From Chrysaora quinquecirrha (taxonomy: Eukaryota > Cnidaria > Scyphozoa > Semaeostomeae > Pelagiidae): a stretch of 64,000 nucleotides of DNA. The notes beneath the pieces were generated by a model, which was not told the origin of the DNA, searched no databases, and worked only from the letters and a program-made list of their open reading frames with translations. Position 1 is the first letter of the stretch; every line of letters begins with the position of its first letter. Shown piece after piece: positions 24,501 through 39,500 of the stretch. The translations under genes were made by a program, and so were the position numbers. The stretch covers positions 2,149,851-2,213,850 of the forward strand of contig JACTAT010000001.1 in the NCBI GenBank assembly GCA_014526335.1, written 5' to 3'.

Positions 24501-27500
24501 GAGACTGAGATTGTTGGGACGCATGTGCAAGCTTCCAGAAGATGCTCCTGTTAGAATTGCCTATGGTGAACCTATTAGACCTGTGAAAAAGTTAAGGGGA
24601 TGTCAGAAATAAGGGTAGCCAAAATTAGCTGAGGAAGACCTCAAAGACAGTTCTACTAATCTTAGACAGACTCAAATCTTAGCACAAAATAGACAGGGTT
24701 GGAAGACTTTCACCTCTCGCTTTATGGAAGAAGAAGAAGAAGAAGAAGAAATGTAAAATTCTTACGTGTGTGATGACGACTATGCATGATCAGACTCGAA
24801 CGTTACACGTTGTTGTTAAATAGGTACTAAGAGCCCGAGAGCCATCAGAGGGTTAACTCCTACCCTAGATACGTGGCTCTTCCATTCTAATCACAAATTT
24901 ACCACTCCTGAATCTTGAAAACGTTTTGAAAGGTATACTTATAAACCCGGAAGAAATGGAAAAGCAGACCCCGAAATTCCAGATAGAAAATCTAAAGTTT
25001 AATCCATCGTAATGGTGGGAAAATCTTTGAGTCGTTCAAAACTTCAACAGTTAGATAAAAACCGAAAACATCTTTCGGCGCGAGGGGTGAATCACTGCTT
25101 GGAATCTCGTACACCCTTTGCTTGGATTCCTATTGTTTTTTGGATTTCTATTGTTATTAGATATACCTTGGAAATCCTTTTGTTTCAACGGGAATTTCGT
25201 ACTCCTTTTCGATAAGCAAAATGCCCTTGGTTTAGACACTCTATAAAGCTTTTTGCGTCTGATATTCCTTGCAGTATACACGTCAGAAACAGACTGAAGC
25301 TATTGTTTTAGACTAAGGCAGAATTTATGCCCAGATATCGAAATGCAACAATCAGAAAAGTACAGCTGGATTGATTTCGTATTTTGAACATATGGGATAC
25401 AGCGGGACGACCAATACGATTTGAGAAGAATTATTGTAGCCCGAAACAATTAACTCACATGGGCGCTGCAACAAATTTCTATTCGTTATTTCTCTGTAGC
25501 CCTTGAGTTGCGCCGCACTTTTTATAAGAACCGTTAGACTTGCCCCGAGTCTATTTCTCAATGCCCTTCTCCAAAGGTCCACCATTCCGTGGAAACAAAG
25601 GAGAGTGCGAGAAAGAACCGTAGACATTCCCCATAAGAATCTTAGTACTTGGAAATAAGATAGTTACTTAAGAAGAAACACCCACTTTTTGTTTGTGTGC
25701 GACAATGTGATCAATTCTTGCTTTAGAACAATGCACTACATATTTAAGTCGTTACGGTAACTCTGCTATGTAACCTTGATTGCGGACATGTTCTTATACT
25801 TTCATGTTTAGCGGATGGAACATCTTGAAAGAAAAGGATCACAGTAGCTTCGCCGTTAAGACTGGTTAAGAGCTGCTGAGAGCTACTGAGCTATGATTTA
25901 AGCATACTTTTGTGTAACCCCAATTAATCTCATTGTTTATTGTGTGAATTCAACAAATTTTAAAGCATAGCAACATCTTATTTTCGTAAATATCATATGC
26001 AGTTGTTCAGTTGAAGGTGTGCATATCTAGCTGAAATTGTACCGCATTTCCTCAAACAAGCACCCTTTTGATTGAACTGCCTATCAGGTTGTTCCCAGAC
26101 ACTCCTTTGATTGTTTATGTGCAAACTCCTGATGGATCGAATCAAGAGACACCTGCCAGTTGCTGCAAAACTTAGGTGTCATCAGAACGTTAGGATTTTT
26201 TAATTAGCGTCCCTGTGCTTAATCGAAGAAATATGAGCATTTTTTCAACCTTGCATGGTTAAAATTAAGGCTCGCGGTCATTTTGTTAGGGCAAATAGCC
26301 GCCAGTGTTATTGTTTCATCTCCGCGGGGTTTCGCGATGAGTTAGCGACCTGTTGATTGAGATGTCTGCCTGCAAGGCTTTCGCATCCTGGAAAATCTAC
26401 GATCTGCTCGATAAAATGAAAGATTTTACAAGATATAACTAAAATTAAAGAAAACTGGAGTGGTTCTGGCATGAAATATCACATGGAATTAATAGATTGT
26501 TGCTTGTTTGTTAGATTATAAGTGTTTGTTTGCGGTGATCAAATAATGGCCTAAACAAAATACCCGTCAACAAATTTGGAAAGATATCGTTGATCTAAGT
26601 TGTGTTTGCTGAAAACATATTTGTAAATAATTCTAAAATGGTGGAAACTAAAATAATAGCGGGAATTACAGGAATATTCGGCGTGATCGGTTTGTTGCTT
26701 TTGTATCTTGTACGAAGAACGCGTCCAAAAAAGCGAAAGAATTCTGATTGTACCGAACACGTGGGAACACGAAGGCTGGTTCACAATGCCGAGCAACAAA
26801 CACCTGAAAAAATATTGTTCAAATATTTATACGATAAATATTGGTCGAAACGACATAAAGATGTAATAATTAGCATCCCTGACTCTGTAAAACTTGGAGA
26901 TTTCAAACAAGTCGCAAGAGTTAGGAACTGTAGACCTCTGATCCTGATAATTTATTCAAAAAGAAGTGTATGGGAGCTGGGGTTGTCGGACTATGCTGAA
27001 CAGGGTTTGAGGGAAAAATTTTGTTTTGTGCTTCGAGGACCAAAATCATTTTCGAATGAAGAGAGGGCTGAAAAGTTTTATCATGTAATGCAAGATTTGA
27101 TTGAGTTTAGGCAGGTATGGCTAGGTTTTTGTTTTGTTTTGTTTTAAAAGCTGTTTGTTAGCATGGCGTGGTCTGTTTGTCAACAGCGGCTCGCACCTGG
27201 AATTTTAAATTTAATCAAATATGTATTTGAGAATATATTTAAAGTGTGGTCAGATATATTTAATTTGTATTTGCATTTATAGGTGAACTTATTAGCGATG
27301 TGTGACCAAGAAAAACATCCTCCGTTTTTTGGAACTAGGGCCTTTTATGGAATTCGCCCAAATTCATTTTTTGTTTTTATTAATTTGCTTTCTCAACCAG
27401 ATAACGTTGAAATCCAAAAGTTTCTTAATCCGTCTCTTTTTCCGCCACTACTCAAGGCTTAAGAATGTCTGAAAACCCATTTAAATAGTTTTTCAATGAG

Positions 27501-30500
27501 TTGCCTTCATGGAACTCCCCACAAAAAATGGTCACTTCCCTGTCTCCAAATCTCCAAATCGTGTAAACTTGCCGATTTCTGAGAATAAACAAGGAAGTAG
27601 AATGCCATCTACTTCCCGTCGAAGAAGTGGGTACACAGTGCTTACCGACTTCTAAGAAAACACATGGAAGTATAAATACCCACTTCCTGATCATTTATTT
27701 ACCGACGATCTTTCATTCTTAGGCTATGAAGCAAGAATTATTGAACTATAAAGATGTCATCAGCTCTGTTCAGCTTCTTAGCAAACAAGTTATTCCACTG
27801 AAAGAGAGAAAAAGTGAAATGAAGTCAAGTAAAAATGTCAAAGCTGTTTGTGATTATTTACAAAGCTCGGTAAACAAAGCTTCTATTCATAAAAATTTTC
27901 TACGTGTGAAATTTATTTCGTAGTTAACTTAGTGTACAGTAAACTGTGTCCTGGATGAATTTCAAAGATTTGTTTGCAAACTTTTCTAAATTTTTGTATT
28001 TCTGATGCCCTCAGCATAAGCATAAACATATATTCTCATATGCTCATATGTACGCTTTCTCTAAATCTCCTTGCAAAATATCTGCGTTCCAGATTTCTAT
28101 TCCCCAGGTCCACCATTCCAAGAGAGACATAGAGCAACTCTGTCATGATATTGGACCTGTGGAATGGGAATCTGGAATACGGATAAGAATAAATTGACCT
28201 TGGGTGTGTCTTATTATCATACAATACTAGATTGGTTTTGATAAACGATCTCTTTGACGCAGACACCAATCAGAAGTGACCAAGAATATCTGCTAGAAGA
28301 CAATTCAGATCATCACCAGTGGAAGGTCAGTCTCTTCGTGTTTTATTTCAATAGTTTTGTGGTTTCCCATTTCAGATGACCCATGAAAAATTTGTTTCTT
28401 CGATAATAATTCAATCGATTACTCGACGTACGTATAGACTTACCAAGACAACGGCTTTGTGCTCTTTGGCTCCCTTTTTCTGCAAAGCCCTTTTGAAGAC
28501 ATTTCCAGTGCAGGGGGCATTCTTGAGAGGGGGGAATACTTTCAGGGAGAAAAGGTATCATAATGCCTGGACGAAACGGCGTAATAAACCTAGGAGGTTA
28601 AACCCGGTTACATTACAGTGGTGGCAAACACGACAAGCGCGGGGGCCTTGTTTCTCTGCTCAGCTTCAATGTTAAAAAACTCCCTGTCTTTCTCGATGTC
28701 TTTTCTCTGTCTTGTGTGGTTATTCTATTCTGATATGGATTGAGCTTTTCCGGCGAGAAGGCACCCAGAGATGTAAAGTAGTTTTGAGGGGGTAAAGAGA
28801 ACATTAGAAAGAGGGCTTAATAATAATTAGAATGTACAGTACAGTAATTCTTAAATCTTGTTAGTCAGGAAGGATATTAGAGACGTTAAAAGATGATCTA
28901 CATAAGAAAGCTTCAACTTTTTTGGGTTTTTTATAAAGAGTTTCTTAAAAAAACATACTTGGACAGCAGGTAAAAAACTCTTCGATAGGTTTTCAAAAGT
29001 AGGCTACTTGAAATCTGAAGTTAAGAAACTTTTAAAACAAATTAGATAGCTAGTTTTTCTTTCAAAAATACATGTCCTCAAAAGTCCGAGAATAACGAGA
29101 AAATTTGCAGAACTAGAGCAATTTTTGGCCCACCAAGGAGAACTCCAACTCCAAGTGCAGCAGGATCATAAAATTTGACTCGCACCAGCAGGTGAATTTT
29201 GATTGTTTATAAAAGCCGCCCATACAAAGGGTTTCCCTTTGTTTTGCGTTATTGTAATATTTCTTACAATCTACACCGAACAATGGGCTGCGGAATAGTT
29301 ATTGTTTGCAGTTAACAATAGATTTGATTAGCAAATGAAACTTTCTGAGACGTTGCAGTCCCAGAGAGAGCAACACTGTCGTTTGCTAGGCCAGTGGTTT
29401 AAAAAGTGTAGCGTGAGAGCGTGATTCGATTAAAAGGTTTGTAGATTATGAATTATCACTTTATTTAACACATGAGAAAAGAAATTTCCTTTTTTATGAA
29501 ACGGATCTCCAAACAAACATGTTTTATTTCTGCGGTGCGGTGTATTTGCACGCTGCTTTTATTTACATTTAGGCCTATCTTACTTTGCCCTACCTTTTGC
29601 TGAAATCCTTCTTTCTTGCTTTGTATTTTGTCTTCAATCTGGTATAAAATTTGGGGCTTTTATGAAGATGAGTTCATGTTAGAAACATTTACATAGTTTA
29701 TATTAGTATCGATTAGTATTATTTATTTAGTATCATCAAGTCTAAGCAAAAGCTAAGTCTTCTTTTTCAGGATACTTGGGCTATATACGACAATCCATTC
29801 CTTTTTATTGGTTTGTTTTGTAATGAATTCTGGACTAGTTTAGAGTTTTGAATATTGGGCTATAAGGACTATTCTTATGCCTATAAATTGAAAAAGTGAG
29901 ACAGAAATAGCATCCCATGTGACACTACTGCAAATGCTGCAAAAAGAATGCCAAGCAACCGACAATGCAACTATTCAAAATTTCAGTATGGAATATTCGA
30001 AAAATTCAATGGTAACCCAGGACCACTTTCCTTGTGCAAAGCGCCCTCTGAAGAAAAGTCAGAGGGATTCCCAAGTACATTTTTGTCCCTCCCACGCTTG
30101 TTGTGTGATCGTGGTGCGAGCCCCAGCAACCGCAGAGTCACAGTCAGGATCGAGGTATCGTGTGAGCTCTGAGATCGTAGCAGGGCATCTTTTAACATGG
30201 TAGCTAGGGGGCAAATACCCCCTAGTCCCCATCACTGCCCACCTAGTTTCATAAATTTACCCCCTAGTACAATGTCCTCTATAAAGAAAACTGCCAAAAA
30301 AAGCCGATCTAGGCCAATCTTGAGGTTGTATTTTGAAAATTTTCTGGGGAGTATGCCCCAGGGCCCAGACCCTCTAATTAGGACCAGCTCTTGGGCACTG
30401 TACGCCTTCAGCGCATTCAGAATCGGCTTTAGCATCAGTGTACTTGGTATACATTCTCAAATGAAGTAGAGATGCCTTCTAGTTATTTCTCCAGCTCTAC

Positions 30501-33500
30501 ACCACTGGTTGTGCATGAATTCCTGACAAAAAGACTAAGAGAAGAATGAATATGACAACACTGGACTTGTACTGTGAAATAAAGCGCTGAAGATAAAACA
30601 ATAGAACAATAGAACAATAAGTCCCCTTAAATTTTTTGGAAAGGCATTCCAGCTTTGACTTTTTTCGTATTTTTGTAGGTGAAAGACAAATCGAATGTGA
30701 ATCTGACTGCACCATCTGTTTGCTTTGTTATTCCCGCTCCTGATACAAAAGCCACAGATTTATCCACAAGGTGAGGTTTTTATAAGTACGGTTTTCAGTT
30801 CTTATTCGGCTTATCATTAGCGTTAGATGCAAAAGGACACCTGTGCAAGGGCGATGTTGTATTAGGACCCATTCAATTTAAACTCTAAACCGCATCAAAA
30901 CCAAAAGGCTGGTTCTGTACGTTTTCTCACAAGGACTCTACAATTAGTATAGTTGGTCATCCCGCTGTATCCATCGAGCTGATTTGAGTTCAAACTACAA
31001 TGCAAATCCAGCTTCACTTTTCTGATTGGTGCATTTCGATCCGCATCTAGTTATTAATTCTGCCTTAGCCAATTGTTTCGGTATGTTTCTGACGTTTCTG
31101 GTCTAAAGAGTATCCCAGGAGTTTCAGAGGAAAAAAGCTTCCAAGGATTTTTCCGCTATTGCTCGCAATTTTCAATTAGAAGTTTCAAATGAACCTGTTT
31201 GCCAGCCGGGGTTACTTCATTGTTCAAATGACTAGACTTGCCGCCCAGTTTTTCCAAACCCATCCATATCTATTGATAAATTCTGTTTCTCTTGGTACCC
31301 ATGTATAGAAAAAACGCAATTTTTTACCCATTTGTACCAATATCTCAAATGTTTGAACCCAATTTAACGCCTGAGGCAGCTCCAAATGCAGCGAAAAGGC
31401 ATTTGCGCTGAAACTCAAACGCACTTTTTATCAGGCTTTTCAAGGCAATGCATGTTTATATATTTTACCAGACATGTGTAGAGATTCTTTACGAAAAATC
31501 AACCCATATGTAGGGAAATTGGCGCTGAAAAAGTTACCCATTTGGGCGGCACGTCTAGTATAACGAACAATGGAAGTACACCCCCACCGGGGTTTGCCAT
31601 TGATCATGGCCAACCGCTAGCGTACTACATCTCGTCATATCACATGGAACGCTGCCCTTTTGCTGTTCTATCCCAATCTGATAGAAAGGTGGTTCAGTAC
31701 TAGGACGCATTCAAAACAACTATGGCTCTATGTCATTCAATTCAACGTGAAGCCTAAGTTGTTGCTGCTAAACGATGCCAATGAAGTTTTCAAAGAGTGG
31801 GATGTACACTTATCTAATGCGATATGAAAATTTAAACAAAATGCTAATTACCAAACGGAAATATTGCCAAAACTTGGTCAACTAGCTAAAACAACAACAG
31901 CAAATCTGTACTTTACGTCCAACTAGAAGACATTGTTTGCCTAGCCTACAGGCCCGGTCGTGAGCGATAGCCTTTGGCCACACTGCTTACGCGGTCGATG
32001 GGAACGATCTGCATCGTCGTTAGCCCATTTTCCTGGAACTATCAGGTTCTCATTACCTTCCCACGGAGGGATGGAAGGATGAGTTGACGTGCAGCGCGAG
32101 GAGATCAGACGTTGCATCAATCAGCGCTTGACCTGAACTCAGGTCTCTTCACTTTGCTAAGCGGAAATTAGTTCCTACACCATCATACCCAATATAGCGC
32201 ACCACCAATACAGCCATATCAACATGGAAAGTTGACAGAAACGTTTGCAGTATTCGAAACAGGAAATTTTGGATGAATACAAATGAAAGTAAATAACATC
32301 TGGGAATGTAGGCCGCCCAGATACACTTGCCAACAGAGCGGTTTTGCTGCGGCGGTGAAGCAGTGGTGTCGTTTGGCGGTAGACTTGGTTCCCAAGTGTA
32401 TAAAGAATAGCTTTACAGAGTAGCAATAGTACGTGATGTAACATGGAAGTGTAACTTTGTAGGATTCTGTTTCTGCTCGTTATACTCTGCTGTTTTCTTG
32501 CAAATTTCCTTGTACTGCTTCTTGTGGAGTGCCATGTTGGTTTTAGCCTCCCAAATGTACACAACTGAAAGGACTCCAAATACGATATGGATGATGACAA
32601 AAACAAACAAAGCTAGACCAAAGAAAATCCACTCGAAATAATGAAGTGATTTGCTGTTCTGTATCATTCCTGATACGGAATTATGAATTGCCATGACAAA
32701 CTGAAAAATCATGCAACATAATAGATATTTATCCATCAATGTTAGATATGATACTGTTGGCACAAACTGTTGCACGTAATATTTGAAGGCAACTGATGTC
32801 AAAAGTAGAGTTAAAGTTATCTGAATACGATCTCCGACTGAATCAACTTTGACAGCAAATGCACTGAATGTAAGGGCCGTAATCAGACACATAATGACTG
32901 CAACGTTATAAATGTAGAAGCCATATTGACGCATGACATGTAATTGTATCTTATAGAGAGGAAAGACATTTGGAGATGAGCCGATTTCTGGAATAGTTTG
33001 AGTGCTGTGTGTTAAAACATGCTGTTGTAAATCCCACTCTTGTCTTGCTGTAAAATTCCATGTTCTGATGTTGTCATCTCTCGAAGGATCTTTTGTCAAA
33101 GATATCGTGTTTACATCCAAATTTGCAGTTAAAACCAGAGTCAAATCTTGGTAATCGAATGGAAATTTATTGACTTCCAAAACCTCTTTGAAAATCCCTT
33201 TGATATGATAATACTGCACAACATATGGGGCTTCATTTTGCTCACCATTGTCAGAAAATTTCAGCTGCTGATTTCGTTCATAGATATCGTAACAGACAAC
33301 ATCAATGAAATAAACACCGGGTTCCCAAATATTATCCCAATCTACTTGTTCACTTTTTGTTTTTCCAAACAACTGTGGTTCTTGCCAAGTAACATTCATA
33401 TAGAATTCACATTGGAATTCTTGTTTGACTGCATCTATATCACCAATGCTTACGAAACTTACTCGCACATAAACATCAACAAAATCAGGGCGTTTGCGAT

Positions 33501-36500
33501 ACCATTTCATTTCTTTTATTCCATCATTTGAGCTTGATCCATTTTTTAGAAGTTGGTTTGTTTTTCTCTGCTCTTCAAGAAGCTCGGCGAATAAATTCGT
33601 ACCCGAATCCGTGCTGATGGCATCTTGAAGATTTTGATCTGCTGCTAGCAGGTCTGATAGGACTCCTAATGGTGCCACAGCAATACGTCGACTGATACTG
33701 CTTGGCCTAGATGAATCACTCTCTGTGGATTCAACCGCTTCCATATTCATGTTTATCTTTAATTTCAACACTCAAAAACTGTTCAGTGGACGAGGTATAA
33801 CCAGCAACAGTGTATGGCTAAATAAGCAATGTGTACAGATCAATGTGTACTTTTCTTTTCACTGATCAGTGCCAAATACCGCCTTTCAGAACTAGTCTTC
33901 CTTTCCTTCCTCCCATGTTGTTTATCATTTTTGAAAACAAGTTTGTCTCCAAGGTTACTACTTACTACGTTGATAGGACCAATTCTAAATTCTCATTTGC
34001 ATGTCAAAACACAGCTTTCATTAAATTCAATGCAAATAGTAATGCCATTCAATTCAAACACCACGCAGCTAAGGATAAATGAAGACTTAATTTCCATTTA
34101 TTTGTATTCATCCAAACTTTCCTGTTTCGAGTACTTTAAATGTTTCGGTCAACTTTCCATATTGATGGCTACATTGGTGGTGCGCTATATTGGGTATGAT
34201 GGTATAGGAACTAATTTCCGCTTAGCAAAGTGAAGAGACCTGAGTTCAAGTCAAGCACTGATTGATGCTACATCTGATCTCCTCGCCCTGCAGGTCAACT
34301 CAGCCTTCCATCCCTCCGTGGGAAGGTAATGAGAACCTGATAGTTCAAGGAAAACGGGCTAACGACGATGCGGATCACTCCCATTGACCGCGTAAGCAGT
34401 GTAGCCGCTCTCGCTCACGACCGGGCCTGTAGGCAACACGATGTCCTCCAGCGGGACGGATAGTGCAGAGTTGTTGTTGTTTTTTTTAGCAAGTTTAATA
34501 AGTCTTAGCTATATTTCCATTTAGTAACTTGTATTTTTGTTTCATTTTTTCTTAACACACGTGTACTGTCCACTCTTAACTACATTCCCAATCTAAACTA
34601 CATTCTCAATTTTAAGCCCAATTCGTCACTGCACATTTGACCAAGTTCAAGTGGTCTAGGGGCTGATGTAGAGCCCCCAAGAATATTTTGATGACCACGC
34701 TCTTTACTTTGGCTATTGAATGTGACAAACGCCCTTTTAGTGTCACAAAGTTATTCGAAAAGGCATGAAAAAAAATAGTGCTTTTTAAATCTCAATAGAA
34801 AGACGTTTCTGATAGTTTTGATAGAGGATTTTAAATACTCTAAGGAATTGAGTGTTCGTATTTCCAGAAATTAAAACCACTTGCGCGAAACATTTTTATT
34901 GCAGATTTTTACTGTTTATCAATGCACTTCAAAAAATCATTTTATCACTGCACCTCAAATCTAGAAAAGAGTGTTTTGCGTTCGGTACAGCACAGTGTTA
35001 GAACAAACAAGAATAAAAATAAATATTGTACCAGTTGACGTTATTCACGTTACTCACTTGATAACGAGTGCATGCTCGAAACGTCGTTTATTTGATATTA
35101 GAAACTTGGTACAATATTTATTTTTATTCTTGTTAGTTCTAACCTCAAATCTAGGTATGGCTAAACTATGGCCAAAGTTTATCACCCAGCAATTAGTAGA
35201 TGGGTGGCAGTTAGAACTCGAGGATCCCTCCACAGTACTGATGATATCCCTCCACTGTACTGGTGATATCCCTCCACGTTACTGATGATATCCCTCTACT
35301 GTACTGATGAAATCCCTCCACTGTACTGATGATATCCCTCCACTGTACTGATGATATACCTCCACTGTACTGATAAAATCCCTCCACTGTACTGATGATA
35401 TCCCTCCACTTAACTGAATATCCACCTCTGTATTGCACACCCTCCACTGAACTGCACATACATTACCCGGGGTGATTTGCCTTGGGTTGCAAAGCAACGT
35501 TGCTCTCGACCATACTGTATCAGTTTCTGATAGGCAGGGCGCATGAGCCTGGTTAGACATGAATGTTAAATATGGTTAAATAACGTGCACTTATTACACG
35601 AGTCGTACTCTTCTTAAAAAACAATCATAAGAGCCTGCTTGCTGTTTGCATTACAGTACTAAAAACCCACTATATCTGAGCGTAATTTTATCGAATGTAC
35701 TTTTTTGTCGCAGAATCGAAATACAATACAAGCATTTGCTGACGTTGTGGAGAAATCGGCATTGGCACCTGAAGCAGGCATTGTCTTCATCAGGAACGTT
35801 TTCAGGTGTTGAAGTTGTGCGTCCTGTTGCTGGTGAAAAGGTATTGTCTCCTTGCTTGCTAACATTTTAGCAAAATACTTTGCGAATCCCTTCTTATGTC
35901 AGTTTAAACACAGACAAGTAGACGATAGAATAACGTGTTAGTTATTCTATTGACTACACTCTTTTCTAGAAAAAGCAACTGGACTCAGAGCCAGGCCTCA
36001 GAGCTGCTTAAAATGCCCGAGGTTTCAACCCTTGGAGGTTTTATGGGTTTTTATGGGTTGCTGTACACGCAGTTTTTTTTTATAAGCAACAAAGATGTAG
36101 AAGGCCTAAAACTTTAAGCAACCTATAGTACCACAGGAGAAAAACCTAAGCAACATTTTAAATTTTAAATAATTTATATCACTGCAAGCAATCGAGGATT
36201 GATCAAAGTAGAAGCTATTTCCATTCATTTGCCGTCTAAACTCGCATATCAACGGAGTGTTACTCATTACGTGAAGCATTTCATTGAGGGGTTTCCGTTT
36301 AACTTTCAATACAAACTCTCTATATGGTAACAATTACATGGTACTTCTTTCCAGATGTTATTTATAGTATTTCTTTGCTGTACTCCAAATTGTGCTGTTT
36401 TTCTAGCCTCTGTACTATTCTTAGGGCAAAAATATACAGTTAAAATTAAGCAACTACTAAGCAACTTTTGCTACTAAAAGGTGGCCATAAGAGGTCCAAA

Positions 36501-39500
36501 AATAAGCAACTTTTTGAACTAGACCCGAGCGAAGTTGCTTATAAAAAAACTGCGTGTATATGTTTTTGGACGTGGTCACAAGGTCAAACATTTTGCTTGA
36601 CAAGCGAATCTCAAATGTTGGACCAAAAATGTTTGATTGTTTGGCCAGGGCCTTTAAGAAAAGAGTTGAGAGCTGTTGAAAATGTTTGAACAGCTCCTTC
36701 GAAAAAGTCGACTGGGAATCGAGGCACTCGCCTTGAACATTGTCGAGTGAAAAGTTGAAGCATGCTAGATGAATTCACGTGGCCTAATCTGCATTAATTA
36801 AATTTTCTATTCGATTTATTGCAGATTGTCGAGCCTGAGTTCTTAGCTTCTGGAAGCATCGATATTGAAGAGCTTTTACGAGAATTCGGGCAAAATGTTG
36901 GCTCCATTGATGAAGAGGAAACGGACGAGGAACTCGCTACAATAAACCAACAATGGATAGAAGAAGCCATACCACAGCCAGTACAAGATGAAGCCATCAC
37001 AGAATCAGAACCACTCCAGTTACCTGAAATATATCAACCGCCCAAGTGGGAAGAGGTAGTCTAAATCGTTGAAACCTTTAGATTTTCATCTGGCGGAGGT
37101 ACATCCAAGAAGTGGCCACAGAGTTCAGTCATCCCTTAAGCACTCGCCCCTCCAATGATTGCCGAGATAGACTTTGTATATGGCCTTAATCTGACCTAGC
37201 ACATCGTAGGATACCCCTTTAGACACACCCAAATTTAATTTTACCACGCATTTTTGCCCCTCCCATTTTGAACCTCTGACTGGGACAATGTCTTTTGTCA
37301 GTCTTTCGCTTTGCAATGAGAGATTTAACTTCTCTACCCATCAATTGCTTTATTGCCCATCTCTATCCACCCACACGGGGGGCTTGTGGGTTGTAGTGTT
37401 CTGTTTATCATGTATTAATGTCCTTGCTCTCAATGTTTATATTTCAATATTCTATTGATGGCCATGAGAGATGATGCGTAGAATACGAAGCGCATTTTTA
37501 CTCACGATTTCTTTGCAATATTTTTTGCATAAGAATTTCGCAAGAAGACTTGATGCAGATTTCTATTTCGCCTAAAGCAGAGCAAACCTATGAAGACAAG
37601 AAAGATGGTGGCTTTCAGCCAACAGAATTTAACAACAATTCTACCCTGGCACATGACAGACAATGAGCGAGATTCATTTCCACATGAATAATAGGTTTTG
37701 CTCGAGAACTTTGAAAGCATTTTGCTAGAATTAACACGAGTCCCTACGACGACCTTGCAACAATTCTACAGCTGTTTGCTCAGAGTAAGCTTGAGCGTTC
37801 AGCAAAGACTCAGTAGCGATACCTACGGTACTGCTCATGGAATAAGTCTGGCATTTCGCAAAAATTCTTCAACTTAAAGTGAGCCTGAATGAGAAATAGT
37901 TTTCTAATCTCGATTTAAACCTATAAGCTTTCTAAAACAAAGTCTTTTATTTCAGGAAATAGATCTATCGGTGGATAGACTGCTGAGTTGGTTAAACTCA
38001 GCAGAAATTATGCTAAGATCCAAAGACAAAGTTGCTGTAGATGCAGAATCGGGCGATGAAGAAATAAAAGAGGCAAAAGTAAGTCCACTTCATTCAGTCT
38101 TTTGTTATGCTAAGGAGCACAAATAATCGGATTCTTGGTGACACAAGCGCACAAAGATATTCTGATTGTCGCAACTGCCAAAATTGACATTGCAAGGATA
38201 GGCATTTACTCAAATAATTTAGAGGGCGATGCAATACATACAATTAAGTATCTGTATAACTTACCCTTAATACCACAAACGTATGGTATTAACAAACTTA
38301 ATGCCTGTTTCGGCAGTTGCAATCAATAGAAAAATTTTTGAATATGTGTCATAACTACTGTGAAAGGCATAAGATGTGGAACACAGAAGCCAAAAAAGAG
38401 GGAGGCCCTTTTGCTGTATGACTTGGAAAGTTACTCGACGATTTATTGGGCTCTTTAGCTCAGTGGAATTGTCGTTGGTTCTCTGATCATGCAATCTTTG
38501 GTTCAAATCCCATCAACTGTGGTACGCCCCTTGTGGAAAAGCTATCCTAGTGTTGCCATTCATGAAATGTATGCAGGTAGGTTTGGCACTGAAGAAGGCT
38601 CAACAAAGCCGAAACCAAAATGTCAAATGGGAGGACAGTCTTGTGCTGTATGGCTTGGAGTGTTACTCGATGATTTTGTTACACTCTTTAGCTCAGTGTG
38701 CTTGTCGAACTGTAGGCTCTCTGATCATGCAATGTTTGGTTTAAATCAAATCAATTGTGGTACGCCACTCGTGGAAATATCTATCTAGGGCTGAATAGGA
38801 GAAGAGCCTGTAAGACTTGGAGAGTTGATCATCGATTTCATTGGGCTCTTTAGCATTATCTTTATCATTATTCTGTTTCGTATCATTTTTTAGGAATTTT
38901 CAGAACTGCTTTTGTCTATTTTATTTGATCTACCTTTTCTAGGCTGCTTTGCAACACATGAACAATAACCAACAAAAATTTGAAAAAGTTTTGGAAAGAC
39001 AAGCCGATGTATCTGGTGCACAGTTGCAATATAAGATTGGTGTACTTGTTGAAAAGTGGTCGCATGTCTCAGTAAAGCTACAGCAGTGGGAAAGAAGGCG
39101 AGACTTTTTATTTTTGTTTTTAGAAAATTAATAACCTTGGGCAGTTTAGCAGGAGACATTAATTCGTTTCATGAGGTGCAGGACCTGAAAATTAGACTTA
39201 GGGGGCTCGAATAATAAGGAAGAGTGGTGAAAATTCTCAACATACAGTTGACATCCGCTATCTCGAACTCTAAAGGGAAACTGGAATTTTTTCGAGATAG
39301 CGAATGTTCGAAATAACGGATGCCCCATATAAATATAAAAAATTATAGTTTTTAAGTCAGAAAAGGAACCCCTACTACATTGCAGTACAATAGCGGGCAG
39401 TCGAGGTAGGGGATGTAAACTGTACCTAGAAAAATGACAACTTTGATTCTGGGACAGTAAAATACCAAACGGTGTAGGCGAGGAACGTATTTAATTATTT

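Noticed and set aside
33148..33531. Plus-strand 127-codon ORF over the channel gene
   Set aside because: Shadow of the minus-strand channel coding sequence.
38440..38515. Functional tRNA gene
   Set aside because: A and B boxes are present but the acceptor and anticodon stems do not pair, and the flanks match other SINE copies.
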